Below are positions 33,781 through 42,559 of a stretch of 64,000 nucleotides of DNA, piece by piece. Made by a program: the position numbers and the translations under genes. The stretch is from positions 146,068 through 210,067 of the forward strand of contig NZ_SEOO01000003.1 in NCBI RefSeq assembly GCF_004152865.1, in the 5' to 3' direction. Numbering within the stretch: position 1 is the stretch's first letter; the number at the start of each line of letters is the position of its first letter. The notes beneath the pieces are model-generated. The model was not told the DNA's origin, searched no databases, and saw only the letters and a list, made by a program, of their open reading frames with translations. The stretch is from Sphingobium cupriresistens. Lineage in GTDB: Bacteria; Pseudomonadota; Alphaproteobacteria; Sphingomonadales; Sphingomonadaceae.

Positions 33781-35141
33781 GCCGGGACGCTCCGTCCCGC
33801 ACCGAGCGTCGCGGCAAGATCGTCGCGCGCCGCCGCCTTGCGCAGCCGCGTCAGATAGGTGTCGAGGCCGATCTGAAGCGCGAGCATCATGAAGATGAAG
33901 GGTTGATAGGCGATGCCCACGAACAGCGATCCGATCATGTAGACGACATGGCCCTGTTGCAGGGCCGAGGCGAAGGGCGAGATCCAGGCCTCGTCCGGGC
34001 CATCTCTCTTGCGATACAGGCGGCGGATCATCTCGGTGCGGATGAAGCAAATGCCGTGGATCAGCGCCCAGATGAAGAAGCCGAAATAGCCCTGTTCGCC
34101 CAGCATCTCGAAATAGGCGCTGTGATAGGCGCGGCCCTTGTCGGTGACGATGCGCCGCTCGATCCGTGCGCCGCCGCTGTCGACGACGGTGCTCTGGGCG
34201 AAATAGGTGAAGCTGTTCTGGAGATAATTGTCGAAGCCGCCGCCGCCTGGATGCTGCTTCACATAGTCGAGCGTCCACATCCACACCGCGACTCGGGTGG
34301 CGGCGCTTTCGTCGCCCTGGTGATTCTCGATCGTCTCCATCCGCTGGGTGAAGCTGGCGGGCAGGAAGGGGATGGACGCCAGCGCGGCCACGGCCAGCAG
34401 AGGGCCATAGACGAACTTCTTCTTCGACCGCACCAGCATCATGCCGAAGAGGATGACGAGGCAGACGAGGCCCGTGCGCGCCTCCGTGCCGATCGGCATC
34501 AACATGCAGGCGAGGCACAGGGCGTAGCAGAAGGTCTTCACGCGCCAGTCCGGCGGGAAGATGGTGCCATGGTTGGACAGCCAGAGGATGAGCGGCATCA
34601 GCGAGATAGCGACGCAACTGATGATGCTGCCTTCATAGAGGCCGCTGTTATTTTCGACCATCAGGTTGAGCACGCCATAGCCGCCGCCCGACAGCGCGGT
34701 CTTCATGCCGCCATTGATGATGATGGTGCTGGCGCAAAGAATCATGAAGAGGGTCAGCGCCTCGATCCGCAACCGGGTGCGCAGGACGAGCGGCAGGAAG
34801 ATGCCCGCGATGATCGCCTTCCACACCCAATTCCATTTGGTGAGCGCTTCGGCCGGGAAATCGGCGGTCATGGTGGTATAGCCGCAATAGGCCACCAGCA
34901 CGAGCATCAGCCCCTGCCGCACCGAGAATCGGCAATCCTTCTTGTCGTCCATGACCAGCCAGGCCCCGACCATGGCGGCAAAGGCCATGGCGGAGATGGG
35001 GATGGTGTTGAGCAGGAAATAGGACAGGCGCTGGGGCGAGACGATGTCGATATAGGCATAGACCGCGACCAGCAGGAACGGCCGTTTCAGGCCCATCAGG
35101 CCGAAGATGCCGAGAAAGGCGATGAAGAAGAGGTCACGCAT
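33777..35141 (-). CDS. Putative O-glycosylation ligase/polymerase, exosortase A system-associated (TIGR03097-like)
   Basis: The 454-residue protein has about ten membrane helices. Its N-terminus (MRDLFFIAFLGIFGLMGLKRPF...SPQRLSYF) matches the XrtA-associated ligase family related to O-antigen ligase/polymerase (Wzy/WaaL). A large periplasmic loop (about 255-340) contains TRVAVWMWTLDYVKQHPGGGGFDNY, like Wzy-C loops. It is thought to polymerise or transfer exopolysaccharide in systems with exosortase A. It overlaps the small gene upstream by 8 bp and the membrane protein downstream by 4 bp. Confidence 0.87.
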   Translation of the reverse strand: MRDLFFIAFLGIFGLMGLKRPFLLVAVYAYIDIVSPQRLSYFLLNTIPISAMAFAAMVGAWLVMDDKKDCRFSVRQGLMLVLVAYCGYTTMTADFPAEALTKWNWVWKAIIAGIFLPLVLRTRLRIEALTLFMILCASTIIINGGMKTALSGGGYGVLNLMVENNSGLYEGSIISCVAISLMPLILWLSNHGTIFPPDWRVKTFCYALCLACMLMPIGTEARTGLVCLVILFGMMLVRSKKKFVYGPLLAVAALASIPFLPASFTQRMETIENHQGDESAATRVAVWMWTLDYVKQHPGGGGFDNYLQNSFTYFAQSTVVDSGGARIERRIVTDKGRAYHSAYFEMLGEQGYFGFFIWALIHGICFIRTEMIRRLYRKRDGPDEAWISPFASALQQGHVVYMIGSLFVGIAYQPFIFMMLALQIGLDTYLTRLRKAAARDDLAATLGAGRSVPA

Positions 35142-35271
35142 CGGTATGCGGTTCCGGCGCCGAAGGAAGCTGCGCGGGCGGGTCGCGATCCAGATCGGCG
35201 CGCGGCAACAGCCGCCAGGCGGCGAGCAGGATCACGCCATGGCTGATCAGCAGGGACAGGGCGTCGATCAT
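35134..35271 (-). CDS. Small single-helix membrane protein upstream of the ligase
   Basis: A 45-residue reading frame (ATG at 35271) encodes one membrane helix (LSLLISHGVILLAAWRLL) and a short acidic/Pro-rich tail. Its stop overlaps the ligase start by 8 bp, which suggests translational coupling. It has no homologue known to me, and could alternatively be a leader peptide. Confidence 0.5.
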   Translation of the reverse strand: MIDALSLLISHGVILLAAWRLLPRADLDRDPPAQLPSAPEPHTDA

Positions 35272-35376
35272 CGCGCGTCGATCATAGGGGGCTGAGTGAT
35301 TCCGTTCGGCACTTGTCCCCACTAGCGAGACAGAGTTGACGGGCCGTTAAACCTTTTCCGGCAAACAGATCGGGCT

Positions 35377-36603
35377 ATGACTCGTATTCTCCATGTCCTG
35401 GACCACAGTCTGCCGCTCCATAGCGGCTACACATTTCGCACCCGCGCGATTCTGCGCGCGCAAATGGCAAAGGGGTGGGAGGTGCGCGGCATCACCGGCC
35501 ATCGCCATGCGGCGCAGGGGCCGGAGCAGGAGATGGTCGACGGCCTGACCTTCCATCGCACGCCGGGCGAACCGGCCAGCGGCAATCCGCTGATTCGCGA
35601 ATGGCGCGACATATCGGCCCATGCCGATGCGATCGACGCGCTGGTGCGGGCCTGGCGGCCGGACGTGATCCATGCCCATTCGCCGGTGTTGAACGCCATC
35701 GCGGCGCAGCGCGTGGCCAGGCGCCACGGCCTGCCGATGATCTACGAAATCCGCGCCTTCTGGGAAGATGCGGCGGTCGGCAACGGCACCGGGGTCGAGG
35801 GCAATCCCCGCTATTGGCTGACCCGCCAGCTTGAAACCCATGCGGTGCGCGCGGCCGATGCCGTGGCGGTGATCTGCGAAGGGCTGCGCGGCGACCTGAT
35901 CGCGCGCGGTGTGGATGCGGACAAGATCGTGGTGTCGCCCAATGGCGTCGATATGGACCAGTTCGGCACGCCGGTCGATCGCGACCCGGCGCTGACCGCG
36001 AAGTTGGGCCTGGAGGGGGCCGACGTGGTCGGCTTCATCGGCAGCTTCTATGATTATGAGGGGCTGGACGACCTGATCGCCGCGATGCCGCGACTCGTGC
36101 GCGCCCGGCCCAGGGCGAAGCTGCTGCTGGTCGGCGGCGGCCCGCGCGAACAGGCGCTACGCGACCAGGCGATGGCGTCGCCCTTCGCCGACCATATCGT
36201 ATTCGTCGGCCGGGTGCCGCACGACCAGGTCGAACATTATTATGCGCAGGTCGATATATTGGCTTACCCGCGCAAGGCGATGCGGCTGACCGATCTGGTC
36301 ACGCCGCTAAAGCCGCTGGAGGCGATGGCGCAAGGGCGTCTGGTCGCGGCGTCGAGCGTCGGCGGGCATCGCGAACTGATCGAGGATGGCGTCACCGGCG
36401 CCCTGTTCGCGCCCGACGATCCGGCGGCGATCGCCGCGGCGCTGGCGGACCTGTTCGCCAATCGCGACGGATGGGATGAACGCCGGGCCGTGGCCCGCGC
36501 GTTCGTCGAGCGCGAGCGTAACTGGTCGTCAAACATTGTGCGTTATGAACCCGTTTACCAGCGGCTGCTGGCGCGTCCCGCACGGACGCGCGCGGCCGCA
36601 TGA
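35377..36603 (+). CDS. Glycosyltransferase, PEP-CTERM/XrtA system-associated (TIGR04063-like)
   Basis: The 408-residue GT-B enzyme of family GT4 has the XrtA-type N-terminus (RILHVLDHSLPLHSGYTFRTRAI) and DVIHAHSPVLNAIAA...YEIRAFWEDAAV. The donor-binding half carries VVSPNGVD, VGFIGSFYDYEGLDDLI and the GT4 segment AYPRKAMRLTDLVTPLKPLEAMAQG. It should add a sugar during exopolysaccharide assembly on the cytoplasmic face. It is divergent from the ligase and small protein with a 105-bp gap, so the promoter region is shared. Confidence 0.9.
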   Translation: MTRILHVLDHSLPLHSGYTFRTRAILRAQMAKGWEVRGITGHRHAAQGPEQEMVDGLTFHRTPGEPASGNPLIREWRDISAHADAIDALVRAWRPDVIHAHSPVLNAIAAQRVARRHGLPMIYEIRAFWEDAAVGNGTGVEGNPRYWLTRQLETHAVRAADAVAVICEGLRGDLIARGVDADKIVVSPNGVDMDQFGTPVDRDPALTAKLGLEGADVVGFIGSFYDYEGLDDLIAAMPRLVRARPRAKLLLVGGGPREQALRDQAMASPFADHIVFVGRVPHDQVEHYYAQVDILAYPRKAMRLTDLVTPLKPLEAMAQGRLVAASSVGGHRELIEDGVTGALFAPDDPAAIAAALADLFANRDGWDERRAVARAFVERERNWSSNIVRYEPVYQRLLARPARTRAAA

Positions 36604-36621
36604 GCAAGGGTTGAACATAAG

Positions 36622-37626
36622 GTGGCGGCGGGAGTCATCAGCAGGCGGAGCATGGCGATAGCCGCACTGGCCGGTCTGGCGGCTGCATTGCTGGTGTTGT
36701 GGATGCCGGTCGGCCTGGTCGAGATGATCGTGGCGTCGAGCGGCCTCAGCGAAGCGTGGCCGGCCGCGGCGCCGCCGTTGGGATGGAAGGCGCGGCTGAT
36801 GATGGCGGGTTTCGCCGGAGTCATGGCGATCGGCCTGGTCGGCCTGGCGCGCCGCGATGCGGATGCGCCGGAACAAGAAGATGGGAAAGGACGCGCCCAT
36901 CGCGTCCAGGGAGCACGTAAAATGGGTTTCGCATTCTCCAAGCTGACCGCGCTGGCGCGGGGCCGTGCTGCATCGGGCATCGAACCGGACGCGCCGATCC
37001 TGCGGCGCGCCGACGCGCATCCTGATGCGCCGTCCCGCCCGCCGATCTTCGCGAGCCGGGACTTTGACGGGATCGACATTTTCCCGCGCGCCGAATCGGG
37101 CCGCCGATCGCTGGTGGCGCGTCGCGACCCGGAGCGCGACACGATCGTCCCGCTCGGCAAGCTGCCCATGCCCAGCGCGCCGATGCCGCTGACGGACGCA
37201 GAGCTGCCGCAACCCGCCTTCCTGCGGCCGGCCGGTCTCTTTGCCGTTCCGACCCTGGTCGAAGATGATATCGACGATGATGGCGCGGACGAAGATTATG
37301 CCACGTTTGAAGCAGCGCCGGTCGCGGCCGAATGGACCGCGCCTGCGATGCCCGCCAGCGTCGCCCAGCCCGCCGAAACAATCCGTCCCGCGCCGCTGCC
37401 CATGCCCTCCACCCATGGCCTGTCGATCAGCGAACTGACCGAGCGATTGGAACGCGGGCTTAAGCACAGGTCGCGGAAAATGTCGTCGGCCGGGGCCGGT
37501 GGCGGTATGATCGCCGACATGCCGGTGGCCTCGGCCGTGCCGGTGCGCAAGACGGTGGAGCAGGATGCCGACGAAGCGCTGCGCGCCGCGCTGGGCGCGC
37601 TGCGTTCCATGACCGGGCGACGGTGA
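36622..37626 (+). CDS. Membrane-anchored low-complexity hypothetical protein
   Basis: The 334-residue frame starts at a GTG 18 bp after the glycosyltransferase stop; the ATG at 36652 is an alternative. Two N-terminal membrane helices (about 10-35 and 58-76) precede a long Pro/Ala/Asp-rich region with no recognised fold. An acidic patch is visible (EDDIDDDGADEDY). A short helical segment near the end is LSISELTERLERGLKHRSRK. Domain-poor proteins like this can be scaffolds in polysaccharide machines; that is inference from position. Confidence 0.66.
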   Translation: MAAGVISRRSMAIAALAGLAAALLVLWMPVGLVEMIVASSGLSEAWPAAAPPLGWKARLMMAGFAGVMAIGLVGLARRDADAPEQEDGKGRAHRVQGARKMGFAFSKLTALARGRAASGIEPDAPILRRADAHPDAPSRPPIFASRDFDGIDIFPRAESGRRSLVARRDPERDTIVPLGKLPMPSAPMPLTDAELPQPAFLRPAGLFAVPTLVEDDIDDDGADEDYATFEAAPVAAEWTAPAMPASVAQPAETIRPAPLPMPSTHGLSISELTERLERGLKHRSRKMSSAGAGGGMIADMPVASAVPVRKTVEQDADEALRAALGALRSMTGRR

Positions 37627-37648
37627 CAGCCGCCGCCCGGCGCAGGTC

Positions 37649-38020
37649 TTACCAGTCTTCGATCGTCAGGGCGGACAGTTCCAGCCAGACGCTCTCCATA
37701 TCCGCATCGCCATCATCGACGCTGATGTCAGCGACGAAATGGCCCGGCAGCACCCATTCGGCATCGGTCAGGCCTGCCATGAAGGCGCTGCCGCGTTCAG
37801 GGAAATCCTCGCCGCTCAGGCGCAGCCGCACCATATGGCGCTGCCCTTCGAACAGGGCGCTGGCCGAGGGGCGGCTGACCGCCCGTTCGACGATGGCGGG
37901 TTCGCCCGCGCGGGCAAGCAGTTGCGCCAGCAAGGGCGGCAGCGGGCTGGCCCTTTTCCTTCCTATTCCTTTATTTCGGATGAGGTTGGCCACGCCGAAC
38001 TCATGATCCAGACTTGTCAT
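37649..38020 (-). CDS. Hypothetical protein in a two-gene unit opposite the S24 repressor
   Basis: The 123-residue protein has no recognised domain. The N-terminus is basic, the C-terminal half acidic (DISVDDGDADMESVWLELSALTIEDW). There is no signal peptide or membrane helix. The start overlaps the stop of the 61-residue gene upstream by 4 bp, so both are translated from one message. It may be a partner or effector of the small regulator. I do not recognise it. Confidence 0.65.
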   Translation of the reverse strand: MTSLDHEFGVANLIRNKGIGRKRASPLPPLLAQLLARAGEPAIVERAVSRPSASALFEGQRHMVRLRLSGEDFPERGSAFMAGLTDAEWVLPGHFVADISVDDGDADMESVWLELSALTIEDW

Positions 38021-38202
38021 TGGCTGATGCTCCTGCGATAAGTGTTCATGAAATGTTCTACTCGTCTCCTTATGCGATCGCCGGGTTGCCGACCCAGGCG
38101 CAGGTCGAAAACCAGGCGCGGATCGCGTGCGCAGCGGCGTCCGAAAGCGGTTGGCCGCATCTTAAATTCGCGAAGAAATTGTTCGATCATGCGCAGCAAC
38201 AT
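38017..38202 (-). CDS. Small basic protein, possible DNA-binding regulator
   Basis: The 61-residue protein is mostly helical and basic. The segment MIEQFLREFKMRPTAFGRRCARDPRLVFDLRLGRQP looks like a compact helix-turn-helix: a helix, a TAFG turn, then a recognition-like helix with a conserved DP..VFDLR..R pattern. It is divergent from an S24-type repressor with paired operator-like sites between. That mirrors the position of Cro-like proteins opposite CI. The DNA-binding role is inference. Confidence 0.6.
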   Translation of the reverse strand: MLLRMIEQFLREFKMRPTAFGRRCARDPRLVFDLRLGRQPGDRIRRRVEHFMNTYRRSISQ

Positions 38203-38248
38203 TGGCCTTTTTCTCCCCAGTCAGCACGACTCGCCCGCTGCAAGTCGA

Positions 38249-38301
38249 TAGGTTTATTCCTATCTCTAACGCAATTTCCTACTTGTCTAGGAAAATTCCT
38301 A
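38249..38301. promoter_or_regulatory. Paired TAGG-N6-CCTA operator-like sites between divergent regulators
   Basis: Two identical inverted repeats TAGG-N6-CCTA occur at 38249-38262 (extended to GATAGG/CCTATC at 38247-38264) and 38288-38301 (extended TAGGAA/TTCCTA). Their centres are 39 bp apart. A further CCTA half-site lies at 38278-38281. They sit in the 115-bp divergent gap and end 16 bp before the S24 gene start, ideal for control of both promoters. Confidence 0.65.
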
Positions 38302-38317
38302 TCATTATGGATTGGAT

Positions 38318-38986
38318 ATGGATGAATCGGAACATACCCGGATTGCGCTTGATCGGCTGATTGCCGAACGGGGGGAGAATTATGCCGATCTGTCCCGGCT
38401 GATCGGCCGCAATCCCGCTTATATTCAGCAGTTCATCAAGCGCGGCACGCCACGCAAGCTGGACGAGGAGGATCGGCGCGTGCTGGCGCGCTATTTCGGC
38501 GTGCCCGAACAGATGCTGGGCGGCGCGACGGCGCCGGTCGCGGCCCCCGCCCGGATGCGCGGGATGCCCGCAGTGGTCGCGGTGCCGCGGCTGGCGCTGG
38601 GCGCGTCGGCGGGGCTGGGATCGCTGGACGAGGATGAGCAGGCGGCGGGCGTGATGGCGTTCGATGCGCGCTGGCTGCGCCATCTGGGCGTGCGACCGCA
38701 ACGGGTGTCGATCATCCGGGTCGATGGCGAATCGATGGCGCCGACGCTGAACGACGGCGACGATATCATGGTCGATCATGACGATGATGCGGGCCGCCTG
38801 CGCGACGGCGTCTATGTGCTGCGGCTGGACGGCGTGCTGATGGTCAAGCGCGTCGCCATGGGGCCGCGGCGCGGTTGGTTCAGCGTGGTGAGCGATAATC
38901 CGCATTATCCCGACTGGGCGGATATCGATCCGGCGCTGGTGGATATTGTCGGCCGGGTCGTCTGGAGCGGCAGGCGCTTGCATTAG
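38318..38986 (+). CDS. S24 family peptidase/repressor with N-terminal DNA-binding region
   Basis: The product has 222 residues from the ATG at 38318 (a TTG at 38312 is in frame). A short helical N-domain (RLIAERGENYADLSRLIGRNPAYIQQFIKRGTPRKL) resembles an XRE-type helix-turn-helix. It is joined to a LexA/CI-type S24 domain with catalytic Ser139 (VDGESMAPTL) and Lys177 (VLMVKRV). A potential Ala-Gly cleavage pair lies near 98-99 (GASAGLG), at LexA-like spacing. It could therefore be an SOS-cleavable repressor. Paired operator-like sites lie directly upstream. Chromosomal copies without a prophage are known in sphingomonads. Confidence 0.85.
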   Translation: MDESEHTRIALDRLIAERGENYADLSRLIGRNPAYIQQFIKRGTPRKLDEEDRRVLARYFGVPEQMLGGATAPVAAPARMRGMPAVVAVPRLALGASAGLGSLDEDEQAAGVMAFDARWLRHLGVRPQRVSIIRVDGESMAPTLNDGDDIMVDHDDDAGRLRDGVYVLRLDGVLMVKRVAMGPRRGWFSVVSDNPHYPDWADIDPALVDIVGRVVWSGRRLH

Positions 38987-39105
38987 CGGTGTCCGCCTCC
39001 CAATCCGTCAAGTGGATGTTTTCCGACTGGGTCGGGATAGGCGGGGTCGGCACGGTGTTATGCTGCCGTTGAGGCGATGGCGTGGCTGCGCCAGAGGAGT
39101 GTCGA

Positions 39106-40023
39106 TTGAACGATAATGGCGCGGTGATCCGCAAGGGACAGGAATGGCGCGGCGCGCCCATGGCGCTGGCGACGGTGGTGTCGACCTGGGGATCGGCGCC
39201 GCGGCCGCGCGGCAGCCATATGATCGTCCATGCCGATGGCCGGTTCGAGGGCAGTATTTCGGGCGGCTGCGTGGAAAGCGACGTGTTGCAACGCGCGGCG
39301 GAAGTGATCGGCGGGCGCAACGCCCATGTCGAAAGCTATGGCGTGGCCGATGGCGATGCCTGGGAAGTCGGCCTGCCGTGCGGCGGCGAGATCGCGGTGC
39401 TGGTCCAGCCGGTGAGCGAGGCCGGCTTCGCGCCCGGATTGTTCGACCGGATCGCCGCCGCCAGCGCGCGCGGCCGGGCGCTGACGCTGGCGACCGACCT
39501 GGACAGCGGCGTGACGCGCGAGGCGGCGGGAGAAGGGGATTTCCTCAATCGCTACGATCCGCCGCGCCGTCTGCTGATCGTCGGTGCGGTGCAGATCGCC
39601 CAGAGCGTGGTGCCGCTGGCGCAGGCGATCGGGGTGACGCCGGTGGTGATCGACCCGCGCGGCCGCTTCCTGACGGCGGAGCGTTTCCCCGGCGTGGAGC
39701 TGGACGACCGCTGGCCCGACGAGGCGATCGCGGCGCGCTTCCCCGGCGAATCGACCGCGGTGGTGACATTGAGCCATGACATCAAGATCGACGACCCTGC
39801 GCTGGTGGCGGCGCTCCGCGCATCGACGGGTTATGTCGCGGCGCTGGGATCGCGCAAGAGCCATGCGGCGCGGCTGGAGCGACTGGGGGCGCTGGGCTTC
39901 GGGGCCGATGACCTGGCCCGTATCGATGGGCCGGCGGGGCTGGATATCGGCGCGATCGGCGCGGCGGAAATCGCGCTGTCGATCACGGCGGGGATGGTCG
40001 CGGGGTTTAACGCGCGACGTTGA
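39106..40023 (+). CDS. XdhC family protein
   Basis: The product has about 305 residues from a TTG at 39106 that follows AGAGGAG; a GTG at 39082 is possible. The XdhC N-domain shows SGGCVESDVLQ with the conserved Cys. The C-terminal Rossmann-like domain follows (LLIVGAVQIAQSVVPLAQAIGVTPVVIDPR, GSRKSHAARLERL). XdhC proteins hold and sulfurate the molybdenum cofactor for xanthine-dehydrogenase-type enzymes. No such enzyme is adjacent; the [2Fe-2S] subunit at 6770 is the only family member here. Confidence 0.87.
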   Translation: MNDNGAVIRKGQEWRGAPMALATVVSTWGSAPRPRGSHMIVHADGRFEGSISGGCVESDVLQRAAEVIGGRNAHVESYGVADGDAWEVGLPCGGEIAVLVQPVSEAGFAPGLFDRIAAASARGRALTLATDLDSGVTREAAGEGDFLNRYDPPRRLLIVGAVQIAQSVVPLAQAIGVTPVVIDPRGRFLTAERFPGVELDDRWPDEAIAARFPGESTAVVTLSHDIKIDDPALVAALRASTGYVAALGSRKSHAARLERLGALGFGADDLARIDGPAGLDIGAIGAAEIALSITAGMVAGFNARR

Positions 40024-40032
40024 CCGTCATGC

Positions 40033-40066
40033 GTGCCCCCTGCCGCAAGAGATGGGCAGGGGACAC
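40033..40066 (+). terminator. Hairpin after the XdhC gene
   Basis: GTG-C-CCCCTGCC (40033-40044) pairs with GGCAGGGG-A-CAC (40055-40066) with one mismatch, 10 bp after the stop. There is no T-tract. The remaining 200 bp up to the next gene show nothing I can name. Confidence 0.45.
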
Positions 40067-40264
40067 ATCCCCCACGCTGTCGGGCACAAAGGATGGCGCG
40101 CCCTAACAAAGCGACGGGATGGATCAATACCCCAATGGACGTATTGGAGAAATTTCTTGTCGCCAAGTGCCGTTATACAATCGTAATATTACAGGCGCTG
40201 TCATGTTCGGCAGGGAACGACTCCAGCGAGAGCCGTTATCCACTTTGTTGCGGCAGGATATTTT

Positions 40265-40450
40265 TCAGCAGCAGCGGCCGCCATTCCTGCCGCCGTAGCG
40301 CGCTTCCTGCCGGTCCCGAAAAAATTGCGTACGGTCCATGGCTGGCCGGTCGGGATGATGCGCGGCCATGTGGCGCAGATAGGCGTCATAGTCGGGCAGG
40401 CCGACCATGAGTCGCGCGGTCTGGCGCAGCGTGGCGAACAGCCCGCTCAT
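40265..40450 (-). CDS. YbdD/YjiX family small protein
   Basis: The 61-residue protein matches the short YbdD/YjiX (DUF466) family that accompanies CstA-type transporters. Marks are ARLMVGLPDYDAYLRHMAAHHPDRPAMDRTQFFRDRQEARYGG and the terminal Cys pair. The ATG overlaps the cstA stop by 4 bp, so it is translated with the transporter. Members are needed for pyruvate uptake by CstA-like carriers in E. coli (BtsT/YjiX, CstA/YbdD); the same is expected here. Confidence 0.9.
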   Translation of the reverse strand: MSGLFATLRQTARLMVGLPDYDAYLRHMAAHHPDRPAMDRTQFFRDRQEARYGGRNGGRCC

Positions 40451-42495
40451 TCCGCTGGCGCCAACTGGGAGGGGATTTCGCGCGCCGTGGGCGCGGCGGT
40501 CCGCCGGGCGGCGACACAGGTGCGAATGGTGAAGAAGAGCAGCGCCAGCACGACCGCTAGGAACAGCGCCACCAGCGCGGCGTCGATCCGGTCGTTGAAG
40601 ATGATGCGCTGCATCTCCGCCATGGATTTGGCGGGGGCCAGCACCGTGCCCGCATCCGCCGCTGCGCTGAATTTCGCGGCATGAGCGAGGAAGCCGACCT
40701 TGACGTCGGCCGAGAAGAGCTTGAGCCAGCCCGCGGACAGGGTGCAGATCAGCAGCCAGGCGGTGGGGACCAAAGTCACCCAGGCGAACCGGTCGCGCTT
40801 CAAGCGGAACAGGACGGCGGTGCCCAGCATCAGTGCGATCGCCGCGAGCATCTGGTTGGAAATGCCGAACACGGGCCAAAGCGTATTCACGCCGCCGAGC
40901 GGATCGGTGACGCCCTGATAGAGGAAAAAGCCCCAGGCCGCGACCGTTAGCGCGGTGGCGACGATGCCGGGGACATGGCTTTTCGTATCCTTGAAACTGG
41001 GCACGGCCAGCGCGATCAGATCCTGCAACATGAAGCGCCCGGCGCGGGTGCCGGCATCGACGGCCGTCAGTATGAACAAGGCTTCGAACAGGATCGCGAA
41101 ATGATACCAGAAGGCTTTCATCGCCGGGCCGCCTACGACATGGCTGAAAATCTCCGCCATCGCCACCGCCAGCGTCGGCGCGCCGCCCGCGCGGCTGATG
41201 ACGCTATGTTCGCCGACATCCTTCGCCGTCTGGGCGATGAGGTCGGGCGAGATCGGGAAGCCCATGGCGGTGACGGCGGCCGACGCGCTGGCCGCGTCCG
41301 TGCCGATCAGCGCGGCCGGGCTGTTCATCGTAAAATAGATGCCGGGGTCCAGGATCGATGCGCCGACCAGCGCCATGATCGCCACGAACGCCTCCATCAG
41401 CATCGCGCCATAGCCGATCATCGGCGCATGGGCTTCGCTGGCGATCAGCTTGGGGGTGGTGCCGCTGGCGATCAGCGCGTGGAAGCCCGACACCGCCCCG
41501 CAGGCGATGGTGATGAACAGGAAGGGGAAGAGGCCGCCCGACCAGACCGGGCCGTTGCCGCCGACGAATTGCGTCAGCGCCGGCATCTTGAGCGGCGGGG
41601 CCATGATGACGATGCCGATCGCCAGCGCCGCGATCGCGCCGATCTTGAGGAAGGTGGAGAGATAATCGCGCGGCGCGAGCAGCAGCCAGACCGGCAGGAC
41701 GGAGGCGACTGCGCCGTAGCCGATCAATATCCAGCAGAGCTGGACCGGGGTGAAGGTGAAGATCGGACCCCAGACCGGCGACAGCGATACCGCCTGGCCA
41801 TAGACGATCGCCGCCAGCAGGCCGATCAGGCCCAGCAGAGACACTTCCCCGATGCGGCCGGGCCTGATCCAGCGCGTATAGGCGCCCATCGCCATCGCCA
41901 GCGGCACGGTGGCGGCGACGGTGAACATGCCCCAGGGGCTTTCCGCCAGCGCCTTCACCACGATCAGCGCCAGCACGGCCAGGATGATGACCATGATCAT
42001 GAAGGCGCCGAACAGGGCGATGGTGCCTGCGACCTGCCCCATTTCCATGCGGATCAGTTCGCCCAGCGACTTGCCGTCGCGCCGCATGGAGATGAACAGG
42101 ATCATGAAATCCTGCACCGCCCCCGCCAGTACGACGCCGACGATGATCCATAGCGTGCCGGGGAGATAGCCCATCTGCGCCGCCAGAACTGGTCCCACCA
42201 GCGGCCCTGCGCCCGCGATCGCCGCGAAATGATGGCCGAACAGGACGGCCTTGTCGGTCGCGACATAGTCCAGGCCATCGGCGCGGAGGATCGCCGGGGT
42301 GGGCCGCGCCGGGTCCAGCCGCATCACATGGCGGGCGATGAAGAGGGCGTAATAGCGGTAGGCGACCAGGAAGCAGCTAACCGCCGCGACCACGATCCAC
42401 AGTGCGTTGACCGCTTCGCCACGCGACACCGCGACGACGGTAAGGGCGATTGCACCGATGATCGCTGTCAAAATCCAGGGTAGGTGCCGGGTCAC
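40447..42495 (-). CDS. cstA: Carbon starvation protein CstA, pyruvate/peptide transporter
   Basis: The 682-residue protein starts at GTG 42495. It has about 16-18 membrane helices and the CstA signatures YRYYALFIARHVMRLDPARPTPA, FGHHFAAIAGAGPLVGPVLAAQMGYLPG and IACGAVSGFHALIASGTTPKL. It is an inner-membrane proton-coupled carrier for pyruvate (earlier described as a peptide transporter), usually induced by carbon limitation. Length is normal. ybdD follows with a 4-bp overlap. Confidence 0.94.
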   Translation of the reverse strand: MTRHLPWILTAIIGAIALTVVAVSRGEAVNALWIVVAAVSCFLVAYRYYALFIARHVMRLDPARPTPAILRADGLDYVATDKAVLFGHHFAAIAGAGPLVGPVLAAQMGYLPGTLWIIVGVVLAGAVQDFMILFISMRRDGKSLGELIRMEMGQVAGTIALFGAFMIMVIILAVLALIVVKALAESPWGMFTVAATVPLAMAMGAYTRWIRPGRIGEVSLLGLIGLLAAIVYGQAVSLSPVWGPIFTFTPVQLCWILIGYGAVASVLPVWLLLAPRDYLSTFLKIGAIAALAIGIVIMAPPLKMPALTQFVGGNGPVWSGGLFPFLFITIACGAVSGFHALIASGTTPKLIASEAHAPMIGYGAMLMEAFVAIMALVGASILDPGIYFTMNSPAALIGTDAASASAAVTAMGFPISPDLIAQTAKDVGEHSVISRAGGAPTLAVAMAEIFSHVVGGPAMKAFWYHFAILFEALFILTAVDAGTRAGRFMLQDLIALAVPSFKDTKSHVPGIVATALTVAAWGFFLYQGVTDPLGGVNTLWPVFGISNQMLAAIALMLGTAVLFRLKRDRFAWVTLVPTAWLLICTLSAGWLKLFSADVKVGFLAHAAKFSAAADAGTVLAPAKSMAEMQRIIFNDRIDAALVALFLAVVLALLFFTIRTCVAARRTAAPTAREIPSQLAPAE

Positions 42496-42559
42496 ATGTG
42501 CTCCAGAGCGGTTGGGGGGACGTCGGCACCCTAATCCCCCCCAACCGAAACACAACCGC

